From: Acanthosepion esculentum
Taxonomy: Eukaryota > Mollusca > Cephalopoda > Sepiida > Sepiidae
Reading direction: 5' to 3'
NCBI GenBank assembly: GCA_964036315.1
Contig: OZ038487.1
Location: forward strand, 53,776,775 to 53,840,774
Length of the DNA stretch: 64,000 nucleotides
How positions within the stretch are numbered: position 1 is the stretch's first letter; each line of letters opens with the position of its first letter. The notes under the pieces are model-generated. The model was not told where the DNA came from. It did not search any database and saw nothing but the letters and a program-made list of their open reading frames with translations. The position numbers were made by a program, and so were the translations under genes. Below, in pieces: positions 45,264-56,967 of this stretch.

Positions 45264-45389
45264 TCTTTGAGTGCCCGACAATTGTGTGACAGTATTATTG
45301 ACTACATTTATAGCCACATGAAACTTTTAGTAATGAATAACAGTAAAATCTAAAAACTGTTTATTTATATATATATATATATATATATA
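45212..45389. repeat. Two (TA)n tracts
   Basis: 45212-45259 and 45367-45389. Confidence 0.95.
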
Positions 45390-45649
45390 GTAAAAAAAAT
45401 AAAAGTACAATGTTCAAAACTTATCTTCCTGACTCAGTTCCACAGATGGTATCCACTTATGAGAGATTTAGTTAAATTGAATCTATGAACACATACATAG
45501 TGCTTGCAATATATATCTGGTAAAAAAATTAATTTAACTATCTCGCCTATGTAATGTATGATATCTGACTATTTATTATATAGTAATAATAATATCAGCC
45601 ATTTCCCTACAAGAAAAGATTTGGTATTCATTGAATGAGCAGCCAGTAC

Positions 45650-46290
45650 TGCATTCAGTTGAAATTTATAAAATCTTTCTCTTAAAACAATTTTTCTGGA
45701 AAAGAGATTTTTCAAGTCCAGTAGCTGTTATTGCTCTTTCCTGTAATGATGTGTGTTTCCTTACAATCTATTATTTGAAGTAGTGTGGAATTTTAACATC
45801 TTGATAATGTCATTATTTTCTCTTCAAGTTATATACATTTCAGTTGCTACTGCTGCTGTTGGTAGACTTCAAGTGATGTGGTTTCTGTTATTTGGTACTT
45901 TGTGATTCTGCAGTATGAGCCCTCAAGGTTCAAAGAAGGAAGATCTTTGCCAAAAGCCTCAGGCTTCACTCATCTAAAGCCTTTTTTTAAGTGTAGATCT
46001 TAGAATGTAGTTTAGCTATTTCTGAATTGATCTGGTGCTATGTGTGACATCCATATGAAAGTCTTGATCTGCTGAGACCATTTAAGAACATTTCTCGAGT
46101 TTTCAGGTTAATGTTTTGGTTTTGTAGCAGTTTGCAGTGTTGGGTGAAACTAAATCAAGCACAGTCTATTCTGTTTTCAATTTCCTTATCTCTTATAATA
46201 AATTTGTTATAACTGATCCATATACTGAAGTACTTGAAGTATTTGGTATTTACTAATTCTGCATCCTGGTATCTGTTAATAAATTCATTA
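45650..46290 (-). repeat. Repeat X copy 2
   Basis: It aligns with 36245-37260 but lacks both insertions, so it shows the uninterrupted arrangement. 45892-45923 is the apparent donor of a 32-bp patch at 47672-47703. Confidence 0.65.
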
Positions 46291-46299
46291 GCTTTCTAC

Positions 46300-46770
46300 G
46301 TACTGATGAGTGCAAAACTTGAAGCCAGGAAGATAAGTTTTTGAACATTTTATTTTGTTTATGCTTATTGATCTCTCTCTTATTATTGAGCACTTCAATT
46401 GCAAAAACTGCTTCCTCCAGAAATACACCCATCAACTCTTTTTTATTGGCAAAATAATTTTTGCTATTATTATTATTATTAGACACTGGGTCTGTAAATA
46501 TTTACTGACTTATTTTGGAAATTCCAGTATATTAATAGGTGCCTTAATATGAGGTATGGGTTAAAAAGCAAGTTTCACAGATAATTACTTATTAGTACAA
46601 TGTAGTAACTTTGATTCTCACTAGGTGCCCAGTATGTGTGGTTTTGCCATAAAAGTAAACAAGGCTTAATAAATAATATTGTATATATTTATTGAAATAT
46701 ATCCAACCTTCCATAAATTATATACATATTGAAATAAATACATTCTTATATAATGATATACATATTTAAA
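46300..46770. other. No gene recognised
   Basis: Overlapping short frames only. Confidence 0.35.
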
Positions 46771-46773
<3 letters not shown>

Positions 46774-46802
<29 letters not shown>

Positions 46803-46919
46803 AGAACAGCAACTTTTTAAAAACATTTTTTATTAAATATGGCAGACAAGGAAGATTTAATTAATTTTTCATTTATTTTTTCCAGCGTCCTTCCATTTTT
46901 CAGTTTTGTAAGAGTAAGG

Positions 46920-46969
<50 letters not shown>
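46774..46969. repeat. Two (TA)n tracts
   Basis: 46774-46801 and 46921-46969. Confidence 0.95.
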
Positions 46970-46971
<2 letters not shown>

Positions 46972-47308
46972 ATTATGTAGTGCATGTTCAATTTATATAA
47001 TTGATATTAAAATAACTGATCCTCAGTGCAAATTCCTGATAATAACTGTGACATTACTCTAATTATTGAACAATTTAGTTCATGCCACCTTTACTATAAA
47101 AAAAGCCTACTTCTACAGTACAAGAATGCACAATTTTCAAATTTAAAAAAAATTAAATAAAATTTCAACCTCAGCATCGCGACTGCACGCTCAAAAATTA
47201 TCCTTACATTTAACAATATCACATTGCCAAAAAAACACTTCTTTCGGTCTGCACTATCTTTCGATGTCTCATTATTACCTGGATTTAAAAAACTTACTTA
47301 AATGTCTA

Positions 47309-47330
47309 CCTGATGATGGTCGTTTGAAAC
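47309..47330 (+). other. CTGATGA...GAAAC motif
   Basis: It reads cctgatgatggtcgtttgaa then ac, followed by gattgaaagccgggc. It is a shorter relative of the other motifs. Confidence 0.45.
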
Positions 47331-47517
47331 GATTGAAAGCCGGGCTAGTAGAAAAAAAAAAATAAGACCTGATAAAACCAGAATTTATAAACAAGGATCA
47401 TACCATTCATTAACGGATTCGAAGTTGATTGTATTTTATTATTAAATATTGTTTGCGAGAGTGATTCTTGCCATATAATTTGCTTCATTATTTGTTTTTC
47501 GTATGAATGATTTACGT

Positions 47518-47522
47518 TATAT

Positions 47523-47559
<37 letters not shown>

Positions 47560-47948
47560 CATACATTTCATTGGATACAATAGACAAGGTGCATTGATTA
47601 AGTTTTTTATACAATTTCTCATGCAATCTAATAATTTTTTTCTTTTCAGATGATAAATTATATAAAAACTGTTGGTACTTTGTGATTCTGCAGTATGAGC
47701 CCTTTTAATCCGAGTGCTTTCGGCCATACATTTAGCCATTTTCAAGGATGAAATATTTTAACTGTTAAATAAAAAATAAGAAAGCACTCAGATTAAAAGA
47801 ACATTCAGACAGTTTTTATATAATTTATCATCTGAAAAGAAAAAAATTATTAGATTGCATGAGAAATTGTATAAAAAAACTAAATCAAAGCACCTTGTCT
47901 GTTGTATTCAACAAAATGTGCATGAAAGAAGGATTGCTGCCTAAATGC

Positions 47949-48011
<63 letters not shown>
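47518..48011. repeat. Large hairpin between two (TA)n tracts, with a patched arm
   Basis: TA tracts at 47518-47560 and 47951-48011 bracket an inverted repeat. The outer arms are 47566-47672 and 47809-47918 (about 90% matched). The inner arms ttttaatccgagtgctttc at 47703-47721 and its near-complement lie at 47780-47798. Between outer and inner left arms a 32-bp block stands where the right arm has only the 10-nt gaacattcag. Confidence 0.9.
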
Positions 48012-48015
<4 letters not shown>

Positions 48016-48104
48016 GTGGATATTTTAATCAGACATTTTCTTATTTCTAGGAATGATATTTTTAGTGGGCACATATGTTTAAATTGCTATCTCTTCTATT
48101 TTAA

Positions 48105-48740
48105 TTTCTTAAACAGTGAAATTGAATCAATAGCTGCATCTACTGCGAGGAAAGTTTGGTCACTGTGTTGTGTCAGGTTTTTCTCATCAGAGTCCATCTT
48201 GCACATTTACAAATTTACCATTCGTCTGTGCATTGAATACTGTTGCCATATCTGGTCTAGTGCCCCTGCTACACATCTTGAAGTTCTTGACAAAATCCAA
48301 AAAAGAATCAGCAATGTAATCAGCCCTGACTTGCCATCTCAAATTCACTCTCTTTCTCCCTGATGTGACTTGGCTTCCCTCTGTCTTTTCTACAAATATT
48401 TTTATGGGAACTGCTATGACAGACTTTTTCCCCTGGTGCCCAACTACCATTTACTGTTGAATTAGTTAAATATAATTGACACTTCTACTCCAACAGTTTC
48501 TTTTCTCGCACTTCCCACCTGTGAAACTCCCTTCCATTTGCTTGCTTCCATGATAACTACAATCTTCAAAGATTTAAATTCAACATCAGTTGCCATCTTC
48601 TATCTTGAACTGCATTCATTTTTTTTCCTTTTCATGGTTCTCCTTTTTTTCCAGTCTTTTTCTCCCACCTTCACTATCTATCACCCCCTGCATATCAGTG
48701 GCATTCCTGCCTTACTTGGGGTGAAATGATTAAAAAAGAA
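48105..48740 (+). mobile_element. LINE family A copy, plus
   Basis: The frame reads TARKVWSLCCVRFFSSESIL, HIYKFTIRLCIEYCCHIWSS, LDKIQKRISNVISPDLPSQI, LSP and a stop (48361-48363), then LASLCLFYKYFYGNCYD before decaying. The 3' end is cttacttggggtgaaatgat plus an A-rich tail. It is 5'-truncated at the post-RT region and has at least one nonsense change. Confidence 0.8.
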
Positions 48741-48944
48741 AAACTGGCCTAGTTTGAGAAGTTCTACTAAAGAAAGACTGTGCCTTCTAACACAAATTTA
48801 ACCTGTAGCCCAGAAAGGAAACTTCTCTAAACTGACAGGAGCTGTTTCCCAAAGGTAAAGGATAGAGGTGCAATTCCTGTTTGGAGGTATAATTTCACTT
48901 TAGTAGGACTTATTGGTTTAAGCAACTAAAAAATAACACATGGT

Positions 48945-49530
48945 AAAAAGAAATATATATATCTTCCAGCAGCCATCCTATTGACCCAGGGCAGCACTAC
49001 CTCCTCCAGGCACTTGATGTTGACCTCTGTGCTGAGTCTGAGGCCCTGTGTTAAGATGAATGGAGGCATAACATCACCATCACTAGTGATCACTTCAAAC
49101 ACCATCATGTTGACTGGGTATTTGGTTTTCATGAAACTTGGTACATCTTTTGGGGATACAGCAAGCCAGTGGTTGTTCTGTGTGTTCACCATCTTATTCT
49201 GGCAAAAATTTTTCTCATCTGAGAAAAAACAAAGCATGTTCAGTTGGAAGGGATGCTTGAGTTTATTCAAAACCTTGTAGCATGGTCTTTCCACTTGTCC
49301 TTCATGTCTTGGGACAGAAATTGTCCCTTTCTCATTTTGTTTGAGAAATACCAAATACCTTCATGCACTCCACCTGCCTGATAAAAAATTCAGACACTCA
49401 AGTGTCCCTGACTATGAACCTGATTGATTTGGAGGGGGATCATTGTCAATCATGGCCTGAATCTCATCAACATATTCAGGAGTTCTTTTCTTATCAGAAT
49501 GATCAGAGTGATTTTTCTAAGCCGTCATAC
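48945..49530 (-). pseudogene. mariner-type transposase, 3'-truncated and frameshifted
   Basis: On the minus strand: an N-terminal block SDKKRTPEYVDEIQAMIDND, then MRKGQFLSQDMKDKWKDHAT, a frameshift, and LNKLKHPFQLNMLCFFSDEK (SDEKNF holds the first catalytic D). Then come NNHWLAVSPKDVPSFMKTKY, VITSDGDVMPPFILTQGLRL and CLEEVVLPWVNRMAAGR, where it stops at a short TA run just before the expected QQD block with the second catalytic D. A 142-codon frame (48926-49354) spans the middle. It is probably from a Tc1/mariner lineage distinct from the 24.3-kb relic. It lacks a complete DDE triad. Confidence 0.85.
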
Positions 49531-49744
49531 CTTCGTAATCACCATTAAATTCATCCAACTCTTTCTGAATCCTCTGAGCTGTCATCAGATTGACAACCAA
49601 ATACTCTGAAATGTTTGTATTGGAGCTTTCAGTACAAATGCCAAACAGTATAGCATGCCATTTCCAAATTTCTGGTGGAGTTAATTGTATCATTGTGCTC
49701 TTCTTCTCTCAGATGGTGTCACTCAGTATTAACCTCAGATTCCA

Positions 49745-49745
<1 letters not shown>

Positions 49746-49782
<37 letters not shown>

Positions 49783-49821
49783 AAATATACTCGTTTACCT
49801 ATCTACCTACCTATCTCTCTC

Positions 49822-49858
<37 letters not shown>
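49746..49858. repeat. Two (TA)n tracts
   Basis: 49746-49780 and 49823-49858, with a CTAC/CTAT run between. Confidence 0.95.
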
Positions 49859-49863
<5 letters not shown>

Positions 49864-49899
49864 TTTGGTTTACTTTTTTGTTTCTATCATTTCATTGAT

Positions 49900-50655
49900 T
49901 CTGGTGTATGCACATACACACAGCATTTCTTTTTTCGTAGACTACTCAGTAAATATTTTCTAACCATTGCCTTTTTACACATGTAGAATAGACCTGCATG
50001 TATGTTTAGCTATGTAACAATATAAATACACTTAAGTAAAGCAAAACATCTTAATTCTTAAACTTAGTATTTTGCATCACTCTTAAGAAAAAAAATAATA
50101 ATTATTATTGTAAAACAAGTCATTAATTATGTTCTTTTCTGTCCACTTAGAACATTGTTCCACTATTCTTTTATAATGTCCAATTTTATTCCCCTTTTTC
50201 TTCTTAATTTCTTTTCATCTTTTTTTCCTTTTTGGTCAATTACATGGAGAATGTTTTATAATTAAGACACTTCTTTTTCTCTTACCCTGCCTCCTACTCA
50301 ATTTCTTCCAATTATTTAATACAGTGAGAGCATTTTCTTAATAGTTCTCTACCTTCAATTTTCATAAACACACTGACTATTAACAGAAGATTTTTACAAA
50401 ACTCCAAAGCTTCCCACCCTTCTAATCATATTTTGAGAGCAGCATTTTATACCTAGTTCTCTTTTACTTGTTTCGCAAAATGAAACATCAACCTGCATAC
50501 TTTTCTCTTGAATAATTTTTCATATGCAAAACCTTAACTTCTTCGTTTAATTATACTTCTATTTATTCCAGACACTTGAAATGAAACATCTTTTATGGCA
50601 GTTTTCTTGTTGCAAAGGTAAACCTAATCTTTGCTAATGCTTGCAAATCATTGTT
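49900..50655. other. No gene recognised
   Basis: T-rich sequence. Confidence 0.4.
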
Positions 50656-50659
50656 TTGT

Positions 50660-50945
50660 TTGTTTGTTTTTAATAATTTCTCTCGAAGCAAGGCAATAAA
50701 TCCACTAGGATGCAAGTTGTTACTGAGTGTTAGAGAATATGAGAAAAACTACTATTAAAAAGAGAGGACAATAAAAGTACAACTATTGAGAAGACAGAAG
50801 ATAACAATTGAAATTGCATTTAAATTTTTGAAGATCAAAGTTGACTGGAGAGTTCCACAAGCAAGATGTACCATAAAAGAAACTGTTAGTATAGAACTTG
50901 TGGTTACATCTAGCCATTTAAACTGTAAATTGAAATGAGTTTCAT
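50660..50945 (-). mobile_element. Old LINE family A 3' end
   Basis: The reverse complement of the terminus (ttctctcgaagcaaggcaat), then decayed 3' UTR and coding end (ggagagttccacaagcaaga is the RLWNSLP region reversed). Confidence 0.6.
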
Positions 50946-51282
50946 ATATAGTAGTTATTAAATAAATAAGATGATGATAAAAAAGACAATTAAAAATTAA
51001 GGAAGTAAATACTAGTCAAAATTATGGTACAGTTGTGGTTAACTGATCCACATGTAAAAAATAAGAAATAATTTTTTCTCTTTGGAACATTTTTTGTACA
51101 TAACATTCATTCGACCTTCCTCTACCCATGACATTTTTCAGAATCCAAAAATATTGATTTTTTAATTATTTTTTTTTGTTATTTTTACAAAGGGTGGGGA
51201 GGTCTTTTCATAATATAAATACAGTGGCAAATCAATGTTTAGTTTGAAACTATGACTAAGACATTGATAACTGCATACTACT

Positions 51283-51600
51283 ATATTTTTTTAATCATTT
51301 CACTAAAATGCCACTGAAACACAATGGGTTACTGAGAGTAAAAGAGAACAAGGAGACTTTAGTGAGGAGAAAGGACAATAAGAGAAAAGGTTTCAGGAAC
51401 ACTAAAGATGGTAGTTGGCAGGGAAGTAAGAAACTGGAAGAGAGTTCCACAGATGAGAAGTGTGAGAAAAGAAGCTATTAGAATAGAACTATATTTAGCT
51501 AGTTTAACAATAAAATGGTGAAATCAAGTTGCCAGCCACTTAAATTCATGCAGTTGAGGCACCATGGAGGAAAGCTCAGTTGCCATGAAAATATTTGCAT
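51283..51600 (-). mobile_element. Old LINE family A 3' end
   Basis: It starts tttttttaatcatttcacta; a small deletion has removed the caagcaagg part. It continues through agagttccacagatgagaag to about 51600. It is non-coding now. Confidence 0.6.
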
Positions 51601-51639
51601 TAATTTTCTCTTTTTTCCCCAATACATAACACATGGGTA

Positions 51640-51930
51640 GTAGAATGAAAATTATCTAGCCCCATAGGTTAAATAAAGTGTTCAGTTCAGAATTCCCTGT
51701 AGATTATCCATATTTGCATACACCTAATGAAGGCCAGAGAGCACAACGACTGAAATGGTATAATAGCAGCAAAGATGAAAGCAATTATTAGGTTGGTGCA
51801 AAAATAATGTTGTTTTCTCACATGAAGTTGAACGTCAAAAAACAACATTATTTTTGCACCAACCTAATATCTGCATGTAAATAGTGTAAATAATGGTAAA
51901 CTCCTCATCCTGTAAATTCAGACAGAAATT
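51640..51930 (+). mobile_element. Dispersed element P, copy 2, with nested MITE
   Basis: It aligns with 9290-9510 and 61880-62060. The CTGATGA-type motif here reads cctaatgaaggccagagagc...ctgaaat (51723-51756). A MITE interrupts it at 51788-51867. Confidence 0.65.
51788..51867. mobile_element. 80-bp mariner MITE (MADE1-like)
   Basis: The arms are 29 bp and perfectly inverted (starting ttaggttggtgcaaaaataa), around a 22-bp centre, 80 bp in all. TA duplications lie at 51786-51787 and 51868-51869. The end ttaggttggtgcaaaa is that of Hsmar1/MADE1 mariners. Related sequences at 9437 and 62010 show the empty TA site. Confidence 0.95.
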
Positions 51931-51934
51931 AACA

Positions 51935-53265
51935 AAAATCTTAGATACTCAAATGAACTAGTTTTGAAAAATTAATGTAAAAGTGATGGGATGAAGATGA
52001 AGTTAATTTTTATACAATGGTTTTTAAAATTCTTTAAAAATAATAAATAAGGACAATGATCAATATTTGCTCCTGATTCAAAAGCATTTCCAAAACAATG
52101 ATTCCAACATTGTAATCTAAAATTCTGGAAATACCTCTTTTGTCATACCAGTAACAATAAAATTGTGGAAAAGAAAAAGACAAATATTACCACAATATAT
52201 AAAATGAAAAAGACAAGTTGATGATGAAAAACATCAGTGCTATAAATCTCCAAACAGTGAAAATGTATTTTTTTTGCTTCTTCTGGTTTTAACACTTTCG
52301 TATATCAGTATATTCTGTGTGATTGATATCATTGCTAGCTTCCCCTAAATGGAAATATGTCCAGCATCACCCTAAAAGCGTTTTACAAATTTTATTTCAT
52401 TTTTGTGTCATTTTTGGCACTATTTGACAGCACATGATGGCACCCACTAAAAATAGTGGCTGGAATGAGTTTCTGCACCAAGAATATACTAAACCAAATT
52501 TATTACTGGACAAAAAGAAAAAAAATAATCAAGCAACAATTGAGGCTATTTGGAACAGATATTTATTTATTTTGTGTTTTGTTGATTTTACAAGCATTTG
52601 AATCCATAAAAAACTTTCCTAAGTAATAGAACTCCAGCTCAATCCAATTTATTCTAGTGTGACTTCTTAAACAATGAGAGTGTTGCCTGTCATATTAAAC
52701 AGAGTTTCATTTTGGGAAAATACTTTTGCCACTGTGGATAATATGAAGTTTCATCATTTTTTGTCATCTATACTTCAGCAATATAATAAGTTGTTCATAA
52801 ATTTAAGCAAGCTTTCATCACATGAGTAAGGGAAACTGACTTGATACTTTTTGAACTAAGTTGATAAGTAACAGAATCCTGGAGGAAACAAATGTTTTCT
52901 TTTACTATATTTTGTCAAAAATTATTTTTTTCATTCTGAGTAAACCCTAAAAAATATACATAAATATTTTTTTTTCCTATTTTTCATAATTTTAAGTAGA
53001 ATTTAAGAAATATTTTCCCAAATTCAGTTAAATAATCATTAAATTAACTTTCATCAAATCCTAATAATTCTATCATAGTTACTTTTGATTTGGAAGATTT
53101 TTAATTGCAGAGTTAATTTTTTTTTCTGTTAGTGGACATTAATTATGGCATAATTACAATAAAAATGAGCCTATTATTGATGTATATGCATATGTGCATA
53201 TTCATATCATGTTGAGTTTGTCACTAATTTGTTGTGGATACTGCTGGCTAGACTATAAGCATTTT
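51935..53265. other. No gene recognised
   Basis: AT-rich, mostly unique-looking. No motif was noted. Confidence 0.4.
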
Positions 53266-53270
53266 ATACA

Positions 53271-53592
53271 CCGAAGTAATGGATAGCGGCTCAAATTGAG
53301 GAATCAGAGAGCCGAGTTTGAATTCCAGTCAGATCCATTACATTCACTTATGTGCTAATACCCTTGGAAAAGGTATGAATCCTCTTTTTCTTCCTGCCAG
53401 CTATGAATAAATAGCAGGATAGGCTGGGTTCTATAGCCTTGTGTGGCAACCAGTCTAGGAGAAAGTAACTCTGAATTCAAAACTATGTAACCTTGGCATA
53501 GCACATACTATACAGGTAAAGAAAGGATCGCATTGGCTTAATGATCCTGACTACGGTTGACAAATGTTGATGATGATGTATCAAGTAGTAAG
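53271..53592 (+). mobile_element. tRNA-related SINE, plus
   Basis: Head gaagtaatggatagcggctc, B-box-like gagtttgaattcc, body gctaatacccttggaaaagg, ctatgaataaatagcaggat, gcaaccagtctaggagaaag, end ttgacaaatgttgatgatga. It gives the normal order for the rearranged copy at 34.7 kb. Confidence 0.75.
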
Positions 53593-53599
53593 TTACATG

Positions 53600-54185
53600 C
53601 TGCCAGTAATATTTGTTAAGTGACCTAACATAATTTAGTTAAAGTTAAAATATAAAAATTAATCTATATTCTATATTATCGCAGTAGAGTTGTTGCATTA
53701 GAGTGTAGTGACCTTAAACATAATAGCAGTAGCAGCTCTAAAATAAAAATTCAGCAGCAGCTCTCCAATATAAAACCACATGAACCTTAAAGTAACTCTC
53801 TCTCTTCCAGGTTTTTCCTCTTTCAATCTAGTGTCATGAACTTTCCACACTGAAGCTAATAGGACTGTGAAATCTACACCCATAAAATACACCAACAAAC
53901 TAAGTCTTATTCAAACATATTCATGAACAATTTATTGTGTATACAACTTACATCTAAAAAAAAAATGTTATCTTGCATTGCAAATCAATTGGTCTGTTAT
54001 CTCATCCATGTACTCTTTTTCACCATCATTATTTCATGTATCATAAAATGTTCCTGTAAGAAACTTACACATTTAATTATTGAAGTACCTGTATAAATAA
54101 GACAAAGAAAGTAAGGGAGAAACCAACTGCTTAAGTTAGTCTGGCAAAAGGTCACTATTTGAGTGAAATGGTTTGCAAAACATCT
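53600..54185. other. No gene recognised
   Basis: Short frames only. Confidence 0.35.

Positions 54186-54186
<1 letters not shown>

Positions 54187-54226
<40 letters not shown>
54187..54226. repeat. (TA)n microsatellite
   Basis: It abuts a mariner-like terminus. Confidence 0.95.
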
Positions 54227-54229
<3 letters not shown>

Positions 54230-54300
54230 GTGTGTACAAAAGTTCCCAGCACATCTTTTTACACTAAAACTATAATATTCAAAACTATAATATTGAAAAC
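54227..54300. mobile_element. Single mariner-like end
   Basis: ttaggtgtgtacaaaagttc follows TA directly, as a mariner terminal repeat would. The opposite end was not found. Confidence 0.4.
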
Positions 54301-54319
54301 TCTTAAAAATAAAAAAATG

Positions 54320-54830
54320 CTGGTAACTTTTGCTTAAAACAGTTTTTCAGAAAAATAGGTTTTTCAAGTGCAGTAGCTGTTATCGCTCTTTCCTGTATTG
54401 ATGGCCATCCTGGGTATGATGATAAACTACAACCGGCAGCAAGGCTTCTGATCAGGAGGTTTTGACGAGCATGGGACCATCTCTTAATTGCTTCAGTTCT
54501 CAGGTCCACTTTTTAGGCTTCTAGCGATGGGCAAATAGTTAACACTCAAACTGGAGTAAAAACACTATGAAAGTATAAAAACACTAGCAATACATTTTTT
54601 AAAAAAATTTACCAGCAATGAATACATATTCTATTTATATGAACCTATCTTAAAAATCTTGTTGGCCTTAAATAACCCATTTAGGTTGATATACTGTAAA
54701 ACAAAATAAACCAAACCAGTACTGATGGGGGTTTCCTTCCTAATCTTTTATTTGTAACACTGGGTAATATCAGTATCTTGATTGTTATTATTTTCTCTTC
54801 AAGTTACATGTTTTACTCTCAAACATGACA
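54320..54830 (-). repeat. Repeat X copy 3, two fragments
   Basis: 54330-54400 matches 45680-45745 (aaaacagtttttcagaaaaa, ttcaagtgcagtagctgtta, cgctctttcctgta). 54730-54815 matches the next part (gggtttccttcctaatcttt, ttattttctcttcaagttac). About 300 bp of unrelated sequence lies between. Confidence 0.5.
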
Positions 54831-54834
54831 CAAG

Positions 54835-56030
54835 ACTTTATCATTGACCTGTCTAACAACACCTATTACCTCTCAACTCACACACCACACTCCCCTGGCC
54901 CTGAGCTCAGTTTTTTTCTCCTTTTCTTCCTCAGTTGCTGTCTCTGCTAGCTTTGTTGAGTAAGACTGACCTTGTGGGTTATCTGACTTTCTTTTCCTTC
55001 CTTAGTTGCCCCCCGCCCCGGCCAGGTTTCCCCAAATACTATGATATTGGAATTGACAATGAAGTCTAGTATGACCCCTCTACTTATGTTGTGTACCACA
55101 GACAGGATTGCATAATTCTTACCTTTGACCATAGTAAACCTTTGTCTTTTTAGGTCCCAGGACAGCTGGAATAAGAACTCCTTCCATAAAATGCATAACA
55201 CTGTTTATAACTCTAACAACAGGTTTATTGAATATAAAGAAAAACTGGATGAATAAAATGTCTCTATTATCTACTGAAAAATCTGCTGCATGATGGTGAT
55301 TTGGGAAACATCGCAAATGCTAAAGTAAAAACCTGTCAATCAAATCTTCCTCAGTCCTACAAAGTAATAACCAGTCTGTCAACATTTCCTCAATGCATGT
55401 GTCTGTGTCTTCACTTAGCAACAACTGTCTTATGAGTAAAGCTGACTTCTTGTTGGGCCTGATCTCTGTCACAATTCCCTATTGGTTGATTTCCCCCATC
55501 TGTCTGTTAGCCTATGGTCTGTCATTTACAAAGATGACTCCCACTTCTAAAATTTGACATTGATATATCTAATTTTTCTACCAAACTATCTTAATCTGAG
55601 GATACCTTGTTAAAATAAAACATATGGTACCTCTTTTATTTACTCTAGATGATTTGTTCTTTATCTAGAATAATTTGTAAGAACACACACGTTCTGGATA
55701 GTTAACTTATTGTACACAAACTCACAAATTTTCATTTCTCAGGACCTAAGAAATTCAGACATTATTAATCATGTCTTCTTCTTACCAGTAGGGAGTGGAT
55801 AGGGTTGGAGACCTTGGTTTTACGCAATTTTCCTAAACCTTGTCTAGTTAATTCTGGTTCAGTTCTTAAATTCATTTTATAACATAAATTTTAATGCATT
55901 TCATTTTTAATTTGCTTTTTAACCATTCAACTTACTCTCTTGAGAATTTTAATAATTATTATTCAATTAGTAGACTCTTCAAATCATCATCCTGTAATTT
56001 CATGCAATTAAATGTTTAAACATGGTCATT
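54835..56030. other. Unassigned block, no gene recognised
   Basis: The complexity at 54840-55560 is higher than in neighbouring DNA. The minus frame at 54947-55201 (84 codons) resembles no family I know. Confidence 0.35.
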
Positions 56031-56500
56031 GCCCCATTAAAAATGCTCTTTCCATTTTAGTTGCCACTGCTGTTGGTAGTCCTCAAGTGATGTTGTTTCT
56101 GTTATTTGGTACAATTCTTTCTTTGTAATTTTGTAGCACCAGTCCACAAGTTTTAAAGTACAAACCTTGCTTGAAGCCAGTTTCAACCATTGAAAGCTGT
56201 TGTATACAGCTGATAGTTTAGATATTTCTGAATGTGTTTGGTACCATGCATGAACAAGGCTCTTTAAGAACATGTAACAATTTGAGGTGTTGGGCAAAAA
56301 TTACCTCTGGCACAACTATGCTGAATTTCCTTTTCTTGTATACTAAATTTATTTAAACTAATCCATACACCTGGGTATTTGAAATGTTTAGTATTTACTA
56401 ATTCGACATCATGAATTTTTATCATGGATTCAGGGTATGTGCCATCACTGCTTTCATTCTAATTCCAGACTATAGTTTTGTTTGAAAAGGTTTATCTTGG
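56030..56500 (-). repeat. Repeat X copy 4
   Basis: The minus frame at 56037-56297 (86 codons) includes SKVCTLKLVDWCYKITKKEL, and further upstream the strand reads VNTKHFKYPGVWISLN, like an RT E-motif. It supports a LINE origin for X without fixing the family. Confidence 0.5.
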
Positions 56501-56631
56501 GTCTTATTTTGTAAAACGCATGGTAGAGAATGTTTATTTTCTGTTCAATCTCATTATTATCATAATTATGAATATCTGTGTCATCAGTACAGCACCCTCA
56601 ACCTCATCATCAGTACACTGACCTCATGTTG

Positions 56632-56845
56632 TAACCTAGGGAAGGTTACTGAATAGAATCATCAAACGAAGGTTGGTAATGAATGATAATACTTAAGACA
56701 AGAACAACACATAGAAGTAGTCAACTGCAAGAAGTGAGTTAAGTGAATTCCACAATGAATTTCCACCTGCATACCAACATACAGAATTTACTACTGTATT
56801 TATGTGAATGAGGACATAACCATTATCATGTAGGTATGCTACAAC
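56632..56845. mobile_element. Second copy of the 234-bp element
   Basis: Start tgttgtaacctagggaagg, end tgctacaaca, with terminal inverted repeat tgttgta. It matches 32554-32787 with small indels. Confidence 0.65.
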
Positions 56846-56967
56846 ACATCAAAAGGATATTTGTTAAGCTATGTTTAATTTAAGGGAGTATCAAAATGGA
56901 GAGAATGGCAGTAGCAAGATTATATCACACCAACTTTCAAGCAGGGTGTGGTCATCTACTTGCTAGC

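Noticed and set aside
48926..49354. The longest convincing frame (142 codons) as a working gene
   Set aside because: It is a mariner transposase missing its start and its second and third catalytic blocks, with a frameshift upstream.
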